Assembly: GCF_002899895.1 (NCBI RefSeq)
Contig: NZ_PPEI02000012.1
Coordinates: forward strand, 1 to 33,140
DNA from: Chryseobacterium oncorhynchi
GTDB taxonomy: Bacteria > Bacteroidota > Bacteroidia > Flavobacteriales > Weeksellaceae
DNA: 33,140 nucleotides
Direction of reading: 5' to 3'
The notes under the pieces were generated by a model. That model made no database searches. It was not told the DNA's origin and was given only the letters and a program-made list of their open reading frames with translations. A program made the position numbers and the translations under genes. Shown in pieces: positions 7,836 through 16,955 of the stretch. Within the stretch, counting starts at the first letter, position 1. The number at the start of each line of letters is the position of its first letter.

Positions 7836-10305
7836 ATCTATAATTTTTTGTTAATCTTTTAATACTCGAAATAGCTTCCTCTTCATCTACCTTTCTACTT
7901 TTAATATTATCTCTTAATTCCTCAAACTTGGGTTGATTTTCTATCATTACATGAATAGCTTCTTCCATATCTCCTACTATATCATAGGTTTTCAATAATA
8001 GATCATTCATTGCTCCTTCTGTTTGATATGCCCAATATACTTGTGGTGGTACTTCTAAATTATATACCTGGTGGCTTTCACCACGTAACAAGAATAGTTG
8101 AGAATATTTTCTTACTCCGCTAAAATCTTTTTTTATAGAAGACATTTGATAATAAGCATGTTCAGAAAGTTTAAATCTCTCCTGAATTGCTCTGAAGTCT
8201 TTTGCTCCTAACACATAAAGAATTTGTGTGTTTTCAATAATTGCATCTGACAGCTGATTGTCGGGTAATTGACTTACTGATTGCAGTATAATTCCAATAC
8301 TTCCGTTTTGCTTCCTGATAGCCTGGTAGAACCATTGAATTCTCCGCAACATGCCATCCCATTTTAACTGTTCTGCAACTTCATCAAATAAAATTACTCC
8401 CCTGGTTGCTTTATCCTGCCAAATCATCTTATCAATAGTTGTAGAAATAAGCTGAAGCATGATCGAAAGAAGTAACTTATTACCCCGGATTGCGTCTAGT
8501 TCAAATACAATAATATTCTTTTCATAAAGATCAGTTCCAAATGTTGGTTTTGATTCATCATATAGAAAAGCATAGGGGCCATTATCAACAAATTCAGACA
8601 TCAATAGAACGAATTCATCAGCGTTAAAAAATTCTTTCTGAATTTCTAAAAGCTGAATTATCTCTTCTTTATCTATCATAAATGATCTGATAAATGAAGG
8701 TAATGAGTGGCCTTGTTTTATATTAGAATAATATAATTCTACAATTCTCCTTAATACAGCTCGTTCTTGTTCTGATATAGAGATATCCCTACGGAAATGA
8801 ACTGCAATAAATTCTACTAATTCATCAATTTTTGCAGTAGTAAGCTTTTCGCCCTTTCTAAGCTCAAACGGATTTACTCCCAGATTATCACCTTCTTTAT
8901 AAGTGATATAAGCTATGTCATTAGGAAATAAAGCTTCAAGCTTTCTATAAGACCCCCCTAAATCTATTATTACCTGTTTTGCTCCATCGGAATAGTGATG
9001 AGTAATAATATGGTTTGCTGTAAATGATTTTCCTCCACCTGTTGGCGAAAGAATAAAGAAGTTTCTTGCATCCACATATTGTTTTTCTTCATCCCAAACG
9101 TCAACTGTAACCGGAACCATTCCTTTCAACCTTGAATTTAATCTAAGCCCTTCTTTATCATCATTATATTTTCCTGTACAAATAAGGAAAGATGAAAACA
9201 CCTCTAAATTAGCTATGTAAAAATGATCTTCTACAAATAAATGCGCATTCAAAGGATATGAATATTCATATAGAGCTGTAAGATTTTCTCCGTATGGCCT
9301 TTCCGGTTTAATATCTATATCTTTAAATCTCTCTGATACTGCATCTACTCTGTTTTCAAGTTCTAATTCAGAGTTGGCAAAAATAACGACATTATTATGC
9401 GCTCTTACAATTCTTTCCGTATCCGAATGCTTGGCCATTTCTTTAAGCATATCTCCGGTCTGTTCTGCCCAGAACTCATTCGTTTTATCGAACCTTCTAA
9501 ATTTATAAAGATCATCATGATTTTTCTTTGCATTATCATAATGATGTTTATTATCATCAATGACAGCAATTTGATTATAGATGTGTGTAAAGCCTAAATC
9601 ATAGCTGAAATTATCTCCGTAATTTTTAAAGAACTTTACTTTATCATTGGTTAATTCTCCATCACCCCTACACGACAATAATTTTTCAGGGAATTTATTC
9701 TCCTGGGGGAATTTAAGTAGGGTAGCAAACTTACTCCCTACTTTTAAATAATCCCACTCATTACGAATATCTACACTGTACTCTGTATTTAATCCTCCAT
9801 TAATATAATCATAGTAATTTTCAAGGTATTCCTTTGAAAGAGGAACTATTTTAAATCCATTATTACCACTTACCTTTATAGATTTTAAATAGGCTACAGA
9901 CTGATTAACCATTGTCTGAAAATTTTTAATTTTCTCGTCAAAATCAGTAAACATTTTTTTTTGCGGTGGACGGATTGGATTTTTCAACTTTGAAAGTTGT
10001 ATTGAAGTATTAGGCAGAATAAAAAAGATGTTTGTATAATGAGATAGATATTCTATACCATTAAAGTACTCCTTAGTACTATGCTCTAAAAAATTTCGAT
10101 CATGAAACTTTGAAGCATCAAATTTTTCTTCTGAAAAAATATCCTGTTTAAAGAATATAGTTCCTGTAGGTAAATCTCTAAGAGCTTTACTCCAATAGTC
10201 ATTTAATAAATCGAAATCACTTTCACCTAAAGAATATTTCTCCGGCATGTGAACTCGGAACCCCAATGCAAAGCTCCCCTGCGCTCCTAGCAAAAAATTT
10301 TCCAT
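7816..10305 (-). CDS. traG: TraG conjugation ATPase (VirB4 family)
   Basis: Encodes 829 residues and powers channel assembly and transport at the inner membrane. The N-terminal 400 residues match the VirB4/TraG N domain. Walker A is SPTGGGKSFTANHI with Lys near 425, followed by the strand QVIIDLGGSYRKL. Walker B is GVILFDEVAEQ with Asp near 641. A later GIILQSVSQLPDNQLSDAI motif is typical of VirB4. Length matches the usual 800-850. It follows traF by 12 bases and overlaps the TraI-like gene. Both ATP-binding motifs are intact. Confidence 0.95.
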   Translation of the reverse strand: MENFLLGAQGSFALGFRVHMPEKYSLGESDFDLLNDYWSKALRDLPTGTIFFKQDIFSEEKFDASKFHDRNFLEHSTKEYFNGIEYLSHYTNIFFILPNTSIQLSKLKNPIRPPQKKMFTDFDEKIKNFQTMVNQSVAYLKSIKVSGNNGFKIVPLSKEYLENYYDYINGGLNTEYSVDIRNEWDYLKVGSKFATLLKFPQENKFPEKLLSCRGDGELTNDKVKFFKNYGDNFSYDLGFTHIYNQIAVIDDNKHHYDNAKKNHDDLYKFRRFDKTNEFWAEQTGDMLKEMAKHSDTERIVRAHNNVVIFANSELELENRVDAVSERFKDIDIKPERPYGENLTALYEYSYPLNAHLFVEDHFYIANLEVFSSFLICTGKYNDDKEGLRLNSRLKGMVPVTVDVWDEEKQYVDARNFFILSPTGGGKSFTANHIITHHYSDGAKQVIIDLGGSYRKLEALFPNDIAYITYKEGDNLGVNPFELRKGEKLTTAKIDELVEFIAVHFRRDISISEQERAVLRRIVELYYSNIKQGHSLPSFIRSFMIDKEEIIQLLEIQKEFFNADEFVLLMSEFVDNGPYAFLYDESKPTFGTDLYEKNIIVFELDAIRGNKLLLSIMLQLISTTIDKMIWQDKATRGVILFDEVAEQLKWDGMLRRIQWFYQAIRKQNGSIGIILQSVSQLPDNQLSDAIIENTQILYVLGAKDFRAIQERFKLSEHAYYQMSSIKKDFSGVRKYSQLFLLRGESHQVYNLEVPPQVYWAYQTEGAMNDLLLKTYDIVGDMEEAIHVMIENQPKFEELRDNIKSRKVDEEEAISSIKRLTKNYRYEKETF

Positions 10306-10317
10306 ACGTCTAAATGT

Positions 10318-10605
10318 TTACTTGATTTTTTTTGTGTTTTTTCTAGTCAATGAAGAAATTTCAGTAGGAAACTTTTCATTGAAAATCTTCTTCATTAAAC
10401 TTTCATTACTAATAACCAATTTCGTAAAAACGAGACTAAGACCATTAATAATTAAAATACAGATTACTTTCACCCAACTAAAACCTGTTGTCAAGGTCAA
10501 TAATGAAATACCTGCTATTCCCAAGAATAAATAAAAAGCATTAGGCGAAAATCCGTGTATTTCCGGCTTTCTTCTTATATTTTTATAATTCCTGATCTCC
10601 TTCAT
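10318..10605 (-). CDS. traF: TraF-like small conjugation membrane protein (VirB3-type, DUF4133)
   Basis: Encodes 95 residues: a basic N-terminus (NYKNIRRKPEIHGF), then two close hydrophobic helices (about 23-41 and 45-63) and a basic tail. The I(R)KxxEIxGF-type opening before paired helices matches DUF4133/TraF proteins, which occupy the VirB3 slot next to the VirB4 ATPase. Start and upstream stop overlap by one base (TAATG), so translation is coupled to traE. Confidence 0.85.
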   Translation of the reverse strand: MKEIRNYKNIRRKPEIHGFSPNAFYLFLGIAGISLLTLTTGFSWVKVICILIINGLSLVFTKLVISNESLMKKIFNEKFPTEISSLTRKNTKKIK

Positions 10606-10898
10606 TACAATGAAACGTTTTTAACTACCTGATAAGCACCAATAATAAAGAATACGGCTAATAAATACCACCCTACAATCTTTAAGGCAGCTAAGACATC
10701 CTTACTGTCATTATATTCATTAAGAGCCTTCCATCCTACCCAAATTAGAGCAATAGCTGCAACAATAGGAAAAGCCTTTACTAATTCGGCTAATATCTTA
10801 TTTCCCCCGGATGCTAGTCCCAAATCCTGTGCATTCATAAATGAAGCGGATAAAACAAATAATGTTAGGCTAGCCTTTTGATAAAAATTTTTGTTCAT
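10605..10898 (-). CDS. traE: TraE-like pilin-type conjugation protein (VirB2-type, DUF4134)
   Basis: Encodes 97 residues and is the first gene of the tra operon. A signal peptide ends near FMNAQ (about residue 24). The mature part has two membrane helices (about 41-59 and 70-90) joined by a polar loop with NDSKD. This small two-helix form with a cleaved signal is that of DUF4134/TraE, in the VirB2 pilin position. About 40 bases of AT-rich leader separate it from a TATATTTG box. Confidence 0.85.
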   Translation of the reverse strand: MNKNFYQKASLTLFVLSASFMNAQDLGLASGGNKILAELVKAFPIVAAIALIWVGWKALNEYNDSKDVLAALKIVGWYLLAVFFIIGAYQVVKNVSL

Positions 10899-10937
10899 AT
10901 TGTATAATTTTAAAATTTTTGTTTCTTTTTGATTTTA

Positions 10938-10973
10938 CAAATATATTAAAAAGTTTAATATATTAAACTTTTT
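10938..10973 (-). promoter_or_regulatory. tra operon promoter with 26-bp perfect palindrome
   Basis: On the minus strand TATATTTG (10945-10938) fits the -7 box. Immediately upstream, AAAAAGTTTAATA and its exact complement form a 26-bp perfect palindrome (10948-10973) covering the -33 region and the stop codon of the coupling-protein gene. Twenty bases of it recur at 793-812 before the transglycosylase gene. It is a likely operator; with its T run it could also weaken read-through from the upstream operon. Confidence 0.6.
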
Positions 10974-12630
10974 TTTCGCTTGAAATTCCAATTTGTTCTG
11001 CAAATAAATTTATTTCTTCTATAATATTCACATAGTTATCTATCATTTTCTTTTTCATATCCACTTTTTCAGGCAGTGGCTGTACTTCTATGTTATATTT
11101 AGGAAATTTTATCAGTTCTGCTCTTCCCCCGCCTATGTAAGCAAACTTACCTGGTGTAAACTTAGTGAACTCATGCGCCCTAACTTTAGGAACCTCTTTT
11201 TCACTGGTGGTTTTGGAAGACGAATTTTGCCCTGTTGTTTTTGAATGGGTTTTGATTTTTTTAGGTTCAAAGTACTGTTCATAAAATTTCCCTGTGTCCG
11301 GATCGTTTGCCCTACCAAAGAATAGAGTAGAAAGATTGGCCAGGATTGCTTTGAATCCATCCCTGGAATATTGGATTACGGCTTGTGAGATATCCTGCGC
11401 ACAATAGACAGTTACTATCTTAAAACTTGCCATTGTTGCTGAAATTCGAGCCATGTTTCTTAGTTTTATTGTAGGAGCTTCATCTAACAAAATGAATGCC
11501 GGGTCTTGATTCCTTACCATCATCTGTTTAGTAATGGTATGTATGATTGTAGCTAAAAACGGAGTTAAAGCTTCTTCTGACTTAGGCTCATTGAGAATTG
11601 AAAGAATTGTCTTATTATCTTTTGAGTTAACGTTCAGGTCAATGTCATTACCTGTTAATGCCCAAAAAGACTCCGGGAATGATATTTTTCTCAATGCGTT
11701 GGCCAGAGTTGCTACAACAGCTGCCGTTTGTTTTTCAGAAGCCAACCCTAATATAAAGGCTGAAGCTTGAATCTTAACTCTTTTATCATCTATTAGAAAA
11801 TTTTTCAGTCCCAAAAAGGTATCATAAGCGTCTTCCTGAAGACCTTTAGCCCCTTCTTCCTGTTCTACCTTTAAAGAAAAATCTACTGATAAAATAAAGG
11901 CAATTACATGAGGAATTGTACAGTAATGTTGATAGTACAATGAAAATTTGAGTATTAATGCACTCAAAAGGCTTCCTGCTGTTTCATAGAAAAAACTATT
12001 TTCTCCTTTCTCTGTACCTGCCAGGTTATCCAAAATTACTTGTGTTACTGCGGTTACTTCTTTTTCATCATCTAAGTACTTTGGATTTATAGGATTAAGT
12101 CTTACACTAATATCAGGTCTATGAATAGCAAATATTTTAACTCTCTCTCCAAAAAGTGGAATACATATTTCCGTTAATTCTCCATTTTTATAATCATATA
12201 CCAAGCCTGAAAAAGACCATTCTGCAAAATGCATTAAAAGACTATAAATTACGGAAGCTGTTTTACCACTTCGTGAAGCTCCAAAAACTCCTACTCCTGC
12301 AAAAATATTTCTTATGGTTATGGTTTTGCTTCCTAATTTTAATTTTACATCAATCACCGGTTCAGGTGGTGCTTCATACTTGGAAGCTCCGATAATCAAC
12401 CCTAATATAAAAGCAGGACCAAAACCGAAAGGAAGTAATCTTGGAACAAATGACAGCTTAAAATAATGATGCATAACTGCTCCAAATACCAATATGAGGG
12501 AAAAACTTATAATGGCTTTATTTCCACGGTATGCGGAGATAATATAGGCCAAAAGTCCTACTACAAAATAGATCATCAAAAAGATGATAATAATTTCTTT
12601 ATTAAAAAATGCGGGTATATTCATATTCAT
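10963..12630 (-). CDS. Type IV coupling protein (VirD4/TraG-like, mobilization ATPase)
   Basis: Encodes 555 residues. It recruits the relaxase-DNA complex to the channel at the inner membrane. Hydrophobic segments lie at about 11-33, 38-54 and 70-85. Walker A is GASRSGKT (117-124), with downstream GLVYDYKNGE as in VirD4 proteins. Walker B is FILLDEAPTI (379-388). The motif TVYCAQDISQ after it is also typical. The C-terminal tail is Ser- and Lys-rich. It is the third gene of the relaxase operon, five bases after the relaxase stop. In Bacteroides nomenclature this is the MobC/TraG-type coupling ATPase. Confidence 0.93.
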   Translation of the reverse strand: MNMNIPAFFNKEIIIIFLMIYFVVGLLAYIISAYRGNKAIISFSLILVFGAVMHHYFKLSFVPRLLPFGFGPAFILGLIIGASKYEAPPEPVIDVKLKLGSKTITIRNIFAGVGVFGASRSGKTASVIYSLLMHFAEWSFSGLVYDYKNGELTEICIPLFGERVKIFAIHRPDISVRLNPINPKYLDDEKEVTAVTQVILDNLAGTEKGENSFFYETAGSLLSALILKFSLYYQHYCTIPHVIAFILSVDFSLKVEQEEGAKGLQEDAYDTFLGLKNFLIDDKRVKIQASAFILGLASEKQTAAVVATLANALRKISFPESFWALTGNDIDLNVNSKDNKTILSILNEPKSEEALTPFLATIIHTITKQMMVRNQDPAFILLDEAPTIKLRNMARISATMASFKIVTVYCAQDISQAVIQYSRDGFKAILANLSTLFFGRANDPDTGKFYEQYFEPKKIKTHSKTTGQNSSSKTTSEKEVPKVRAHEFTKFTPGKFAYIGGGRAELIKFPKYNIEVQPLPEKVDMKKKMIDNYVNIIEEINLFAEQIGISSEKKV

Positions 12631-12634
12631 ATTA

Positions 12635-15600
12635 TTAATAATGTATTCCTTTATCTACTACTAAATTTTTAACCATTTTTACAGCCTTAATTACTAAGTC
12701 TAACTTACTTTTTGGAAAGCTTGTTGGTATAGGAACCGGCATCAGTTCACTTTTTATTTTTTGTATGGGGTTCAATTCATTTTTTACAGTATTCATGCCG
12801 GTATGCTTCATAATTTCCTTTTTGATTTCTCCTTTTAACATTCCCTTTGCTCTGGTCGCTACTTTTTCGGAGAGACCTTTTTTCTGCTGATTTAAGTAAG
12901 CGTATTTTTCTTTCTCCGGTCTATTATATTCAAATTTTTCATCAAAAATCTTCTCTACATTCTTTGAAAATTCATCCCTATTAAAACCGACCTTCGCACC
13001 ATTGTTTACCTGGCCATCTTTTTGATTAGCATTCGGAGACATAGAAACTTTATCCTTTGGATTAATACTCGTTTTATCATGACGAGAAACAACAATATGA
13101 GAATGGTAATTTAATCCTCCTTTTTTTAGTCCTTCAGTGATAATTTCCCCTGTGTACTTATCTTTAAGAAGTTGCTTTTCCAGGTCGCCAATTTTCATTT
13201 TATCAAAAGGATTTTTACTTTCTTGATATTCTTTGATTTTAGCCAGGATAGGTTTGTTTTTAATAACAGCCTTATCCTTATGATTATATTTCCTTTCGGT
13301 TTCTATTTTAGCATAATACATAAGGTCTTTCCCAGTAATTTTTCTTTTTGTTGTATCAAAACCTTTCTCTTTCCACACTTCATTTTTTATATCATCTTTT
13401 ACGTTTCCAAATTCTTTGGTTATTCCAAATTTAACAGCAGTTTCTACCTTATTATCAAGTTTATATTTTTCGATATAAAACTGATCTCCTTCCTGCTTTA
13501 AGTCAGATTCTTTTATTGAAAACTTAATAGGCTCTGACAATCCTGGAGCATCTGCATAGAAAACAAAATTTTTATAGCTTTCTTCCTTATGTTTTTTGTC
13601 TTCAGTTTCTACTTTTGAAAAGTCAATTTTTACAATTTGCTTCCTTTCATTATCTCTTTCTATAGCTTTGTCTAACAGCTTGTTAATCTCTTTTTCATTT
13701 TTAAAATAGATTCCCTTTTCATCTGATTGACTAATAAGCTTATTATTAACCCATAATCTTACTTCTTCCTGCCTGTTTTCAGGTTTATAGGCAATCATTG
13801 TCGAATTATTTTTAGCTTCGACTATTGAAGCTTGCACAAAGTAATTTTCCGTTTTAGACTGTTCCTGGAGTACCTGTTTTTCTACTAAGAAATTTTTAAA
13901 CCTACTCTCTATCTCTTTATTTTTTAGGAAGTCTTTTGCTTCCAACATTTCTTTATTTACATTCTCCTTTATTTTTTCAAAATCTTTAGGAAACTCTTTC
14001 TCTGCTTGGCGGATAATATGTTTTTCTAACTTATGTTCTAATAGTGCCTTCTCCATTGTAAAACTACCATTAGGAGCCTTTAATACATCTTCATATTGCA
14101 CGTTAAAAGTAAGCGGTTCTTTTAAGCCTGGATTATCAAAAGAGAACTGAAGACTTTCCGAATTTTTAATAAATTTTTCTCGATGGCTTTCCAGTTCCTG
14201 GAACTCTGAAAATTCTACTTTATTTTCACTCTCTTTATCTAACAGCTCCTGTATTTTATGCTCGTAAAAATCAGAGATCATCTGAAGATTTCCGTTTTCA
14301 TCTCTTGTAAGCTCTCCACTCTCTTTATCTGTTACCGAAAATTTTCCGGCCCAAATTTGGGCCGGTTCCTTCAGCCTTTCATCATCTATTAATAAAAGCA
14401 AAGCTTTATCACTTTCTGCAAGTATTTCTGATTTTATACTTGTTTTATCATTCCAATTACTAATAGAAAATCCCTTTCTTTCAGGTAAATAACCTTTTTC
14501 TACTAAATAATTATTAAAGTCTACTGAAGCTTTTATATTAAGCTTTTTAAACTCTTCTTTACTAGGAACTTTGTCAGGGTACAGATAAAATTCTTCTCCT
14601 TTTTCATTAATACCTTTAGAAATATCAAAATTTTTCTCCTTCAGTACTTTATCTAATTTTTCCTTTTTAATATCTGCTAGCTCTTTTCCTAATATTTGGC
14701 TTTTTACTTCATAAACTTTATTATCATATACACTTTGTGGAATATGGCAAATACCGTTCTTTACTTCAAATTCATCCTTATTAAAATAAAGCTTCAGATC
14801 TTTATCAAAACTTTCCCATTTCTCAGTAATTAATACCTTTTCCTCTCTGATAAAATCGGTAAAATAATCAGAACTCTCTTTAACAAGTCCGGGAATCTCA
14901 ATTTGTTCTCTTTTAGACTTTTCTTTATCAATAATAGTATTATACTTATCTGAATAGTATTCATCATCAATAAAAAGTTTATCTGCTTCAATTTTATATT
15001 TACCTTCAGGAACAAATAGATCTATATTTTTATCAATATCAGCGGAATAAAAAGTGAAGATCTTCCCGTGTGGATATTCTTGTTTTACTTTGAATTTATC
15101 CAGGGTTGTAAAATCAGTTTCAGATTTTTCTTTTCCTAATTGAATTCCCTTTTCCTTCAGAAATTGATTGTACCTTTCTTCAATAAGAGGTTTCATATCT
15201 TTTCTTTCCGAATCTGTGGGCAAAGCATCCTGATTAGCGTAAATTTCCCTGTCCATTAACCTGGCATACTCTTCCATGATATCCTGAGTATAAAGCTTCA
15301 TTTGAATTTTCATCAATTGATCTTTTTGCTCATTATAGAAATCTAATGCTGTCTGATCTCCTTCTATATTTTCTAAAACTAAACCTCTATTTTTTAATTC
15401 GTCCAGAGCTATCATTTGCATGTGTTCAAGTTCTTGCTGACTAGGACTTATGTTTAGCATATAAAAATTACTGGCTGATAGATTTTGAGTACCTCTATTT
15501 GCATCTAATTTTGAAGAAGCTTCATAGACATTAACTTTAGAATTTGGGTCTTCAAGATCATAAGGATTATAGTCCTGATTAAAAAAATATTCTACAGAGT

Positions 15601-15745
15601 TTGGATTAATTTCATCCTCTTTCCCCTCTAAAATTAGATGCTCATTTTCTATTTTTTTCTTCTCATTTTCCTTATCTAAATATTGAATTATATTAGAAGA
15701 AGATTGCGATTTTGAAGCATCATGAGAGACTATTTTTACATGCAT
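12635..15745 (-). CDS. Relaxase of the DUF5712 type with a large repetitive insertion
   Basis: Encodes 1036 residues. It nicks oriT and pilots the strand. The N-terminus (about 1-165) has the DUF5712 pattern: VKIVSHD, NIIQYLDKENE, VEYFFNQ, SSKLDANRG and MLNISPSQQELEHM. The second half appears only near 800-905 (YYAKIETERKY, then NYHSHIVVSRHD, with the HxH pair at 881 and 883, then SMSPNAN). Between them lie about 600 extra residues with alternating repeats: LKEPAQIW near 460 and VRLWVNNK near 663, GLKEPLTF near 540 and GLSEPIKF near 735. The C-terminal 110 residues are basic. It follows the BfmA-like gene by four bases. The relaxase assignment is confident; the function of the insertion is unknown. 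Confidence 0.85.
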   Translation of the reverse strand: MHVKIVSHDASKSQSSSNIIQYLDKENEKKKIENEHLILEGKEDEINPNSVEYFFNQDYNPYDLEDPNSKVNVYEASSKLDANRGTQNLSASNFYMLNISPSQQELEHMQMIALDELKNRGLVLENIEGDQTALDFYNEQKDQLMKIQMKLYTQDIMEEYARLMDREIYANQDALPTDSERKDMKPLIEERYNQFLKEKGIQLGKEKSETDFTTLDKFKVKQEYPHGKIFTFYSADIDKNIDLFVPEGKYKIEADKLFIDDEYYSDKYNTIIDKEKSKREQIEIPGLVKESSDYFTDFIREEKVLITEKWESFDKDLKLYFNKDEFEVKNGICHIPQSVYDNKVYEVKSQILGKELADIKKEKLDKVLKEKNFDISKGINEKGEEFYLYPDKVPSKEEFKKLNIKASVDFNNYLVEKGYLPERKGFSISNWNDKTSIKSEILAESDKALLLLIDDERLKEPAQIWAGKFSVTDKESGELTRDENGNLQMISDFYEHKIQELLDKESENKVEFSEFQELESHREKFIKNSESLQFSFDNPGLKEPLTFNVQYEDVLKAPNGSFTMEKALLEHKLEKHIIRQAEKEFPKDFEKIKENVNKEMLEAKDFLKNKEIESRFKNFLVEKQVLQEQSKTENYFVQASIVEAKNNSTMIAYKPENRQEEVRLWVNNKLISQSDEKGIYFKNEKEINKLLDKAIERDNERKQIVKIDFSKVETEDKKHKEESYKNFVFYADAPGLSEPIKFSIKESDLKQEGDQFYIEKYKLDNKVETAVKFGITKEFGNVKDDIKNEVWKEKGFDTTKRKITGKDLMYYAKIETERKYNHKDKAVIKNKPILAKIKEYQESKNPFDKMKIGDLEKQLLKDKYTGEIITEGLKKGGLNYHSHIVVSRHDKTSINPKDKVSMSPNANQKDGQVNNGAKVGFNRDEFSKNVEKIFDEKFEYNRPEKEKYAYLNQQKKGLSEKVATRAKGMLKGEIKKEIMKHTGMNTVKNELNPIQKIKSELMPVPIPTSFPKSKLDLVIKAVKMVKNLVVDKGIHY

Positions 15746-15749
15746 TTTT

Positions 15750-16376
15750 TTAGCTTAGATTTTTTAATTCTTCCCATTCTTCAGCAGACAGATTTACAAT
15801 AATTCTTTCCTTAGATAGCATCCCTCCTGTTTCAACTTTTGAATTATTAAAAATCTTAAACAAGGCTTGTTTTTGAGCTTCATATTTTCCGTAAATTTCT
15901 TTAAACTTTTCATCCTTATTTGATATGTCACTGCTAGGCTCTTCCACTTTTGAAATTTCTTTTTCTTCAGATTTTATATGAGAATTAAGAGGATTATCCA
16001 CTTTTGGGGAATTTAATTTTTCTTCTACTATTCTATCAAATCCTAAATCTCCCAATTTATCTAAAGTATTCAACTTTTGAAGAAGCGGTTTGAAATAATC
16101 CTTCTCAACTCCCCCTACCCATTTTCGGAGAGAGGAATTATTTGAGATAATTTTATCTTCGTGACTTTGAAATTTTGCCAGGATTCTATTTTCAAGATCT
16201 ATTAATCCTTTCTTATAGTCACCTATATAATCTTCTCTTAAATTGATCTCATTTCTTATAATAAATACAGCACATGTTTTTACTGTTGTATCATATGTTT
16301 TAAGCCCAAATTTAGCCTGAATATCATCCAGTAGCCCTTTGGTATCATCAGTTAGTTTTATAGTAGTATTTAGCAT
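15750..16376 (-). CDS. BfmA/BtgA-family mobilization (relaxosome accessory) protein
   Basis: Encodes 208 residues. The N-terminus TTIKLTDDTKGLLDDIQAKFG followed by a helix with KTCAVFIIRNEI resembles BfmA/BtgA proteins, DNA-binding partners of Bacteroidota relaxases that recognise oriT. The middle is helical and the last 35 residues are mixed. It is first in the transfer-initiation operon with relaxase and coupling protein. A TATATTTG box lies 22 bases upstream and three phased AGTATACT sites lie 80-110 bases upstream, possibly its own binding sites. Confidence 0.75.
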   Translation of the reverse strand: MLNTTIKLTDDTKGLLDDIQAKFGLKTYDTTVKTCAVFIIRNEINLREDYIGDYKKGLIDLENRILAKFQSHEDKIISNNSSLRKWVGGVEKDYFKPLLQKLNTLDKLGDLGFDRIVEEKLNSPKVDNPLNSHIKSEEKEISKVEEPSSDISNKDEKFKEIYGKYEAQKQALFKIFNNSKVETGGMLSKERIIVNLSAEEWEELKNLS

Positions 16377-16397
16377 AGTATAACTTTTTTACTACCA

Positions 16398-16483
16398 CAA
16401 ATATACTTTTAAATTGTTTAAAAATAGAATGTTATAATATTTTTAACTTAAAAAAGTATACTAAAGTATACTAAAAGTATACT
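16398..16483 (-). promoter_or_regulatory. Promoter of the relaxase operon and phased AGTATACT sites
   Basis: TATATTTG on the minus strand (16405-16398) is the likely -7 box. Upstream, the 8-bp palindrome AGTATACT occurs three times (16455-16462, 16465-16472, 16476-16483) with 10- and 11-bp steps, so all copies face the same side of the helix. This is the pattern expected for a cooperative DNA-binding protein, for example the BfmA-like product acting on oriT and on its own promoter. Confidence 0.55.
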
Positions 16484-16529
16484 AGCAAATAATATAAAAT
16501 AATTAAAATACTATAAACCAAACAGATAC

Positions 16530-16620
16530 AAACCACTATTTTTTAAATCGTGGTTTCCTCTTGCTTCTCCAAAGATGGCCCGATTTTCGGCCCTTTTTTT
16601 GGAGCCAGGGCTTCGCCCAG
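16530..16620. other. Candidate origin of transfer (oriT)
   Basis: It is intergenic, directly upstream of the relaxosome operon. It contains AAACCAC/GTGGTTT (16530-16536 and 16550-16556), then CTCCAAA/TTTGGAG (16567-16573 and 16598-16604) enclosing CCGA/TCGG, then the small hairpin GGGCTTCGCCC. This GC-rich island of nested inverted repeats in AT-rich DNA is what oriT regions look like, and both the position and the neighbouring AGTATACT array fit. The nick site cannot be located by eye; the larger hairpin could alternatively be a terminator. Confidence 0.45.
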
Positions 16621-16647
16621 TCAGAAAAAAATCCGGAATAAATAAAA

Positions 16648-16665
16648 ATAAAGTCCAAAGAGATA
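16648..16665 (+). repeat. Copy of the dispersed ATAAAGTCCAAAGAGATA motif
   Basis: Exact 18-base match to the copies in linkers A (314-331) and C (21551-21568), and to 17601-17618 in reverse. The rest of 16621-16870 holds no gene; it has short hairpins such as TGAGC/GCTCA inside GGAAC/GTTCC near 16.82-16.86 kb. Confidence 0.65.
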
Positions 16666-16871
16666 GCTTACAAATTTTGATTTAAAAAAATACTTCCTGG
16701 TAACTTAAGGACTATATATTTTTTCACTCAGCAATAAAATAAAACTAGATCATAATACTTCCTCTTTATAGAAAAAGAGTTTCAACTCATGAAATTTTTA
16801 GAAGCTATTTTTCGACCGGAACCTGAGCTATATTTCGCTCAACTCTTCTTTCTTCAGTTCCAATTATTCGC

Positions 16872-16905
16872 AAAAAAAAAAGCCTGATCTTTACAAATCA
16901 GGCTT
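16872..16905 (-). terminator. Intrinsic terminator of the two small genes at 17 kb
   Basis: AAGCCTGAT and ATCAGGCTT form a perfect nine-pair stem with an eight-base loop. On the minus strand it is followed by a run of ten T. It lies about 50 bases beyond the 72-residue gene. Confidence 0.85.
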
Positions 16906-16955
16906 TCACAATTTCCAAATAATTTTAAATTATATTTGAATTATTCACAGCGAAA

